From the NCBI GenBank assembly GCA_964654185.1, contig CAZZIE010000140.1, forward strand, positions 1-10,188: 10,188 nt of DNA, in the 5' to 3' direction. This document shows positions 6,507 through 10,188 of the stretch, in pieces; position 1 is the stretch's first letter, and each line of letters begins with the position of its first letter. The stretch comes from CAYFQV01 sp964654185. GTDB lineage: Bacteria; Spirochaetota; Spirochaetia; DSM-27196; PWMO01. Below the pieces are notes generated by a model that was not told where the DNA came from, made no database searches, and saw only the letters and a program-made list of their open reading frames with translations. Made by a program: the position numbers and the translations under genes.

Positions 6507-7721
6507 TCAGCGTCGCCGAGAAGCCCGGGGGTCGCCGAGGACGAGCTCGCCCCCCAGCTGGCCGGTCAGCGCCTCGACGATCTCCATGCCGACCGAGCCC
6601 TGCCGGGGATTCTCCCGGCGCTCCGGAGAGATGCCGGGCCCGTCGTCGGCGTAGTAGAGCTCTACAACCTCGTCGGGCCCCTCGGATTCGCGGATCGTGA
6701 GACGCCCCTCCGAACGTCCGGCGAATGCGTACTTGATGCTGTTCGTGAGAAACTCCGATACGATGATGCCCACGGGAATGGTCTCGGCAAGGCTCAGCCG
6801 GCCCGATGCAATGTCAACGCTTACGTGGACCGACGCACTCAAGCCCGCCTGCGTCAGTGAGCTGTCGACCATGCGCCGGATGTAGTCGTTCAGGTTGACG
6901 TCCCCGTAGTTGCTCGACTCGTAGAGCGTCTCATGGACCATGGCAATCGCACGAACCCGCTGTTCGAGGGAGTCAACCCAGGGAGGAGCCTCGTCCTCCG
7001 AGGCGGCAAGGATAGCCACCAGACTGGCTATGATCTGCAGATTGTTCTTTACGCGGTGATGGGTCTCTTTCAGCAGAAGACCGAGGCGCCGCACCTCGTC
7101 CCGAAGAGCCGCCTCCCGGTGCCGATGCTCCGAGAGATCCGTCAGCGTTACGACCGAACCGACGCGTCGATGCTCTGCGTCGGTCATTGCAGAGACAGCC
7201 ACCCGCGCCGGTATCACGGATCCGTCCCTCCGGTAGAGGTCTACCTCCGCCTGCACCGCCGGCTCTACCTCCGCCTCTACCGCCGGCTCCTGAGATGCCG
7301 CATGGACGGCGTGGACGCCGGAAGCGGCCGGCTCCACAGCGCGCGGTTCGACGAGCTCTCCGTGCTCGCCGACGTGCTCTCGGTTCTGGCCGACGTGCTC
7401 TCGGTTCTGGCCCTGTTCAGCATGGTCGCGGATGACGCGGAGCACTTCCCGGGGAAGCGTCCCATTCCAGAGGGCGGTAAACAGTTTGCCCGGAAGCTCA
7501 TCTGTTGCGCACGCGCACAGGTGGCTTGCCGCCGGATTCGCCGAGACCACGCGCCCCTCGTGGTCGAGGGTCCACACCCCTACATCAAGCGCATGAAGCA
7601 AGTGCGTGCAGGGGTCCGACGGCCCCGGATCGGGGAGCTCGCCGTCGTGCCGAGAACCGTCCTGCCGAGTGTCTTCGTGCTGATTGCCGTCCTGCCGGCT
7701 ATTCTGACCGTTGTGGGCCAC
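6507..7721 (-). CDS. Soluble PAS / HisKA_2 sensor histidine kinase, probable C-terminal frameshift
   Basis: A 404-residue cytoplasmic histidine kinase without membrane segments. Residues about 38-103 and 160-200 form one PAS domain, split by an insert of about 57 residues rich in repeats (QNREHVG twice, EPAVEAEV/EPAVQAEV). HisKA_2 follows with KETHHRVKNNLQ (H221/H222, phospho-acceptor). The HATPase has N box EFLTNSIKYAF (E323, N327), DDGPGI (359-364) and GSVGMEIV (375-382). The end is odd: the frame finishes GDPRASRRR, while another frame reads PGFSATLTFRRNRPPKG and stops at 6475-6477, which is how this fold normally ends. One extra base near 6531 would join them. The start is GTG 7721, with AAGGA 8 nt upstream. 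No response regulator is adjacent, so partner and signal are unknown. Confidence 0.88.
   Translation of the reverse strand: MAHNGQNSRQDGNQHEDTRQDGSRHDGELPDPGPSDPCTHLLHALDVGVWTLDHEGRVVSANPAASHLCACATDELPGKLFTALWNGTLPREVLRVIRDHAEQGQNREHVGQNREHVGEHGELVEPRAVEPAASGVHAVHAASQEPAVEAEVEPAVQAEVDLYRRDGSVIPARVAVSAMTDAEHRRVGSVVTLTDLSEHRHREAALRDEVRRLGLLLKETHHRVKNNLQIIASLVAILAASEDEAPPWVDSLEQRVRAIAMVHETLYESSNYGDVNLNDYIRRMVDSSLTQAGLSASVHVSVDIASGRLSLAETIPVGIIVSEFLTNSIKYAFAGRSEGRLTIRESEGPDEVVELYYADDGPGISPERRENPRQGSVGMEIVEALTGQLGGELVLGDPRASRRR
7240..7287. repeat. 24-bp tandem repeat, two copies, inside the kinase gene
   Basis: Copies at 7240-7263 and 7264-7287 differ at only two positions. They encode the tandem peptides EPAVEAEV and EPAVQAEV in the insert of the PAS domain. 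The unit length is a multiple of three, so changes in copy number keep the frame. Confidence 0.9.
7350..7412. repeat. 21-bp tandem repeat, three copies, inside the kinase gene
   Basis: Copies at 7371-7391 and 7392-7412 are identical; the copy at 7350-7370 matches in about 17 of 21 positions. They encode QNREHVG, QNREHVG and a diverged EHGELVE. Exact identity of two copies points to recent duplication, probably by slippage. The unit is a multiple of three. Confidence 0.92.
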
Positions 7722-7798
7722 GCGGGCTGTCCTTCAGCGTTGTTTGTGTTTTGAGCTGCGTGGTTTCTTTTGAGATGCGGAATCACAAAATTCAAACG

Positions 7799-7827
7799 AT
7801 TATCTCTCAAAAAGCCAAAGGGCGCAA
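7799..7827 (-). promoter_or_regulatory. sigma70-type promoter for the histidine kinase gene
   Basis: On the minus strand TTGCGC (7827-7822) and GATAAT (7804-7799) are exactly 17 bp apart, in a locally AT-rich stretch. Transcription would start near 7792, giving a leader of about 70 nt that holds the AAGGA ribosome site. This is the best promoter match in the window and separates the kinase gene from the metF operon. Confidence 0.65.
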
Positions 7828-7968
7828 TAGACCGTTTCTGGTATTTGTTACTTGGGTGTATAGGGTGTGTTACCCAGACTCCGCGGGGCGAGCGCCGGCC
7901 GAGACGGGCTGCTGCGAGTGCGCACGAGACGTTGAGCCTTACTGCGCTGTTAGCCACTGGGCCCGGGG

Positions 7969-8020
7969 GTTACCGGGCTTGGGAGTTACCGGGCTTGGCA
8001 GTTACCGGGCTGGGGGTTAC
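7969..8020. repeat. 16-bp tandem repeat running into the metF stop codon
   Basis: Units begin GTTACCGGGCT at 7969, 7985 and 8001 (periods 16, 16 and 15), and a partial fourth GTTAC lies at 8016-8020. Units one and two differ at one base. The TAA of metF (8019-8017) is formed by the last GTTAC. On the message strand each unit carries CCCGGTAAC. It is not followed by a T tract, so it is not a normal terminator. The other bases from 7828 to 7968 show only a weak hairpin (TGGGT 7853-7857 with ACCCA 7872-7876). Confidence 0.9.
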
Positions 8021-8928
8021 TGTGCCGGAGCCAGGTCGTTGAGACCGAGCGCCGTGAAGAGCTCCTCCGTCACGGAGGCGCGATTCAGCGTGTAGAAGTG
8101 CAGGCCCGCGACGCCTTCGTCCAGGAGCTCCCGCGCCTGCGTGATGGTCCATTCCATGCCGATCCGGGCGATCTCCTCGTCGCTTTCGCAGGAGTCGATG
8201 CGCCTGAGGAGCCGCGCCGGGTAGCGTGATCCCAGGGCAAGGTCGGGTATCCGGCCGAAGCTCCGCCGTGAAAGCACGGGCATGAGCCCCGCAATGATCG
8301 GCACCGTGATGCCCGTGTGAGAACAGCGATCCCGGAAGTCCAGGAAGTCGCGGTTGTCGAAGAAGAGCTGGGTGCAGATGTAGTCCGCCCCCTCCTCCAC
8401 CTTATCCTTGAGATACGCGAGCTCCTGAAGGCGGTTCGGTGTGTCCGGATGGCCTTCGGGAAAGCCCGCCACACCGATGCCGAAGCCGCGCTGATCCGGA
8501 TGCTGCCCCCGGCTGTTGAAGGCGCCGATGTGGCGCACCAGGTCGATGGCGTGGGGAAAGTCGCTTCCGCTGCACTGCTCCGGAGTCCAGTCCCTCGGGG
8601 GGTCCCCGCCGAGAGCCATGATGTTGCTGATCCCGTGAGCAGCGTAGGCCTCCAGAATCTCGTCGACCTCCGCCTTCGTGTGGCAGACACAGGTCAGATG
8701 CGGCACCGGGTCGAGTTTGGTCTCGTCACGGAGCCGGACGACGAGGTCGTGGGTTTTGTCGCGGGTGGTCCCGCCGGCACCGTAGGTCACCGAAACGAAG
8801 CTGGGCTTCAGTGATTCAACCGAGGCGATGCGGTCGAAGAGGTTGTTCCAGGCCTTCTCCTTCTTCGGAGGGAAGAACTCCAGGCTTACCGTGGGATTGT
8901 AGTTCGCAAAGATGTCTCGAATGTGCAT
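8017..8928 (-). CDS. metF: 5,10-methylenetetrahydrofolate reductase
   Basis: MetF (303 residues) is the FAD enzyme that reduces 5,10-methylene-tetrahydrofolate to 5-methyl-tetrahydrofolate, the methyl donor for methionine synthesis. The family signatures are clear: SLEFFPPK at 15-22 with E17 as the catalytic acid, VSVTYGAGG at 45-53, H77 in the PHLTC strand, ALGGDPP at 105-111 (D109), GFPEGHP at 155-161 and QLFFD at 187-191. The length is normal for the bacterial form. AAAGGG lies 4 nt before the ATG at 8928, a slightly short gap. It is the second gene of a leftward unit with the aldo/keto reductase, 26 nt downstream of it, and is probably transcribed from the promoter of that gene. Its stop codon lies within a 16-bp tandem repeat. 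Confidence 0.97.
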   Translation of the reverse strand: MHIRDIFANYNPTVSLEFFPPKKEKAWNNLFDRIASVESLKPSFVSVTYGAGGTTRDKTHDLVVRLRDETKLDPVPHLTCVCHTKAEVDEILEAYAAHGISNIMALGGDPPRDWTPEQCSGSDFPHAIDLVRHIGAFNSRGQHPDQRGFGIGVAGFPEGHPDTPNRLQELAYLKDKVEEGADYICTQLFFDNRDFLDFRDRCSHTGITVPIIAGLMPVLSRRSFGRIPDLALGSRYPARLLRRIDSCESDEEIARIGMEWTITQARELLDEGVAGLHFYTLNRASVTEELFTALGLNDLAPAQ

Positions 8929-8954
8929 GTAACCCTTTACCCAGTGTGCTTGAA

Positions 8955-9941
8955 CTAGAGCCTGGAAAGCACCTGCTTCGAGGTGCGGTCAATGTGGCTC
9001 AACTCATCGTCCGAAAGGGAAACCTGCAGGGCAGCGGCGTTGTGCTGCGCCTGCTCCGCCCTGGAGGCACCGGGAATGGCGACGACCGTATCCCCGTGGA
9101 ACTGCACGGTCCAGGCCAGGGCAACCTGAGACGCCGTCACTTCCTGCCCCTTCTCCTCCGCAATGCGTTTCAGAAGATCAGTGAGGGGCCGCGTCTTCTC
9201 GAGCGTGGATCGGCGGAAGCGCTTGAGAAAGCGTCGTGGACCGGGCCGTCCCTTGATCAGATCCGGATCCTGGTGAAACTTGCCGGTCAGGAGCCCCTGC
9301 GCCAGGGGGGAATACGCAATGATCGTTGCCCCCGCCCCTTTGGCCGCTTCAAGCACGCCGTTCTCTTCTATCTTGCGATCCAGAAGGCTGTAGGGCATCT
9401 GGTTGGACGCAATAGACATGCCCGATTCATTCGCCGTGGTCTGTGCCTTCTTGAACTGTCGAGCGGAGAAGTTGCTCACGCCGATGGCGCGAATCAGGCC
9501 GCGTTCGAGAAGCTCGGCCATTTTCCGAATCTGCGCCGGTATGCTCGAGATGCTGCCGGGGTTGTGTATCTGATGGAGATCAATGGGGTACGGCTCAAGA
9601 GAGGCGAGACGGTCATCAATTGTCTTCGTAACCGAAGCGGCGGTGCGAAGAATCGGCATCCACTCTGTGGCGATCACAACCGATCGCGGGTCAATCTCGA
9701 TCTCCAGGAGCGACCGACTCAGGGAGCGTTCGCTCTCCCCGTTACCGTACGCTTCTGCAGTATCGAACCAGTTGATCCCACCGCCGTGAGCGGCCCGTAC
9801 GATCGCGGTGGTTTCCTCATCACTGAGGCTCGGCCAGTAGCCCCCGGCGATGCCCTTACCCTTCGAGAACTGCCAGCACCCGAGCCCGATCGGGCTCAGG
9901 GCGATCTCGGTCTGGCCCAGGAGATAGCGTGTCTTCTTCAT
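8955..9941 (-). CDS. Aldo/keto reductase with Lys-to-Glu change in the catalytic tetrad
   Basis: A 328-residue aldo/keto reductase, a cytoplasmic TIM-barrel enzyme that normally reduces aldehydes or ketones with NADPH. Of the four catalytic residues, D60 and Y65 (NWFDTAEAYGNGESE) and H126 (DLHQIHNP) are present. The strand that usually reads ATK reads ATEW at 91-94, so the lysine is Glu93 (codon 9665-9663, GAG). The cofactor region looks normal: GVSNFSARQFKKA at 154-166, YSPLAQGLLTGK, and VVAIPGASRAEQAQHNAAA near the C-terminus. The length is usual for the branch. There is no Shine-Dalgarno site before ATG 9941, and the conserved fold begins directly there. It is the first gene of a unit with metF; a link to methionine metabolism is not otherwise supported. 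Confidence 0.92.
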   Translation of the reverse strand: MKKTRYLLGQTEIALSPIGLGCWQFSKGKGIAGGYWPSLSDEETTAIVRAAHGGGINWFDTAEAYGNGESERSLSRSLLEIEIDPRSVVIATEWMPILRTAASVTKTIDDRLASLEPYPIDLHQIHNPGSISSIPAQIRKMAELLERGLIRAIGVSNFSARQFKKAQTTANESGMSIASNQMPYSLLDRKIEENGVLEAAKGAGATIIAYSPLAQGLLTGKFHQDPDLIKGRPGPRRFLKRFRRSTLEKTRPLTDLLKRIAEEKGQEVTASQVALAWTVQFHGDTVVAIPGASRAEQAQHNAAALQVSLSDDELSHIDRTSKQVLSRL

Positions 9942-9949
9942 TAGATATG

Positions 9950-9983
9950 AAGGTACGGGATTTGCGGACGGAGTACAATCCGT
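9950..9983 (-). promoter_or_regulatory. Candidate promoter and dyad before the aldo/keto reductase
   Basis: On the minus strand TTGTAC (9978-9973) and TACCTT (9955-9950) are 17 bp apart, placing the transcript start about 1 nt from the ATG at 9941. The -35 is centred in a small dyad, ACGGA (9968-9972) and TCCGT (9979-9983), which could be a repressor site. The -10 is weak (TACCTT). Confidence 0.3.
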
Positions 9984-10055
9984 GCAAACTGGTGCCAGGA
10001 TTGTTGATTGGATCTGTGGCCGCTCACCCCACCGCGACGCCTTCCAGCTGTCCTC

Positions 10056-10188
10056 TTACGCCACCAGATGATACGCCACCGCCCCCGGCGGTAACGCGAC
10101 CGAGCGCATGTTGAGCCGGCCCCGGCGGTAGTTGATCACCGGCGGATTCAGGTACTCGTGGTGCCAGATCCGCCGGATCCACTCGTGA
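10056..10188 (-). CDS. C-terminal 43 residues of an unidentified leftward protein
   Basis: From the right edge the minus strand reads an uninterrupted frame of 43 residues ending in TAA at 10058-10056. It begins HEWIRRIWHHEYLNPPVINY and ends RSVALPPGAVAYHLVA. The composition (several Trp and His, then a strand ending in LPPGAVAYHLV) looks like real protein, and it resembles the closing beta strand of many sugar-acting or beta-sandwich proteins, but I cannot name a family. The rest of the gene lies beyond the window. It is on the same strand as the aldo/keto reductase, 114 bp upstream of it, with no terminator seen in the gap. Confidence 0.6.
   Translation of the reverse strand, partial: HEWIRRIWHHEYLNPPVINYRRGRLNMRSVALPPGAVAYHLVA

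Noticed and set aside
7851..7878. Hairpin as terminator of the metF operon
   Set aside because: The stem is only about 5 bp and the minus-strand sequence after it (AGTAACAAATACC) has no T tract.
7953..7960. GCCACTGG as part of a cobalamin riboswitch
   Set aside because: Only the short box is present; the rest of the conserved core is missing and no gene reads rightward after it.
8811..9944. Plus-strand frame of 377 codons
   Set aside because: Antisense to the aldo/keto reductase and the start of metF, both firmly identified.

Overview
The window is GC-rich bacterial DNA (by eye about 60%) with nine complete protein genes, the 3' end of a tenth at the right edge, one probable stand-alone small RNA gene and one short element with inverted ends. 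It looks like ordinary chromosome: methionine and one-carbon enzymes, signalling proteins, redox enzymes and a small metal-binding protein, with no phage or transposase genes. The organism cannot be fixed from sequence alone. A free-living spirochaete is a reasonable guess, because soluble proteins joining an anti-sigma-type ATPase fold to a cyclic-nucleotide-binding domain are familiar there, but this is weak inference.

Left part (1-2490). Bases 1-98 are very GC-rich and I see no gene in them. A leftward zinc-free quinone/NADP oxidoreductase (99-1055) is followed by 536 bases without a protein gene. That stretch holds a 163-bp element with perfect 25-bp inverted ends (1115-1277) and, just after it, a rightward transcription unit that codes for no evident protein and ends in a strong intrinsic terminator (about 1344-1526). 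Two leftward membrane-protein genes follow, a DUF3592-type protein and a small two-helix protein, overlapping by ATGA.

Middle part (2491-6462). A small HMA-domain metal-binding protein reads rightward from a 96-bp divergent spacer. It converges on a leftward three-part signalling protein (degenerate receiver-like region, HATPase, cyclic-nucleotide-binding domain). This gene is divergent from metE, the cobalamin-independent methionine synthase.

Right part (6463-10188). A leftward soluble PAS/HisKA_2 histidine kinase converges on metE. Its last strand is out of frame, and its PAS domain carries an insert made of short DNA repeats. A 295-bp gap (7722-8016) holds a good promoter for the kinase and a 16-bp tandem repeat that runs into the metF stop codon. 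metF and an aldo/keto reductase form a leftward operon with a 26-nt gap. The last 133 bases are the end of another leftward gene.

How the genes fit together: MetF makes 5-methyl-tetrahydrofolate and MetE uses it to methylate homocysteine, so the two met genes are one pathway in separate transcription units on either side of the kinase. The two signalling proteins are a plausible sensory layer, but nothing in the sequence ties either to methionine. Five genes have clear Shine-Dalgarno sites. Four have none and instead show a TANNNT hexamer 8-12 nt before the start codon, which suggests leaderless or near-leaderless transcripts.
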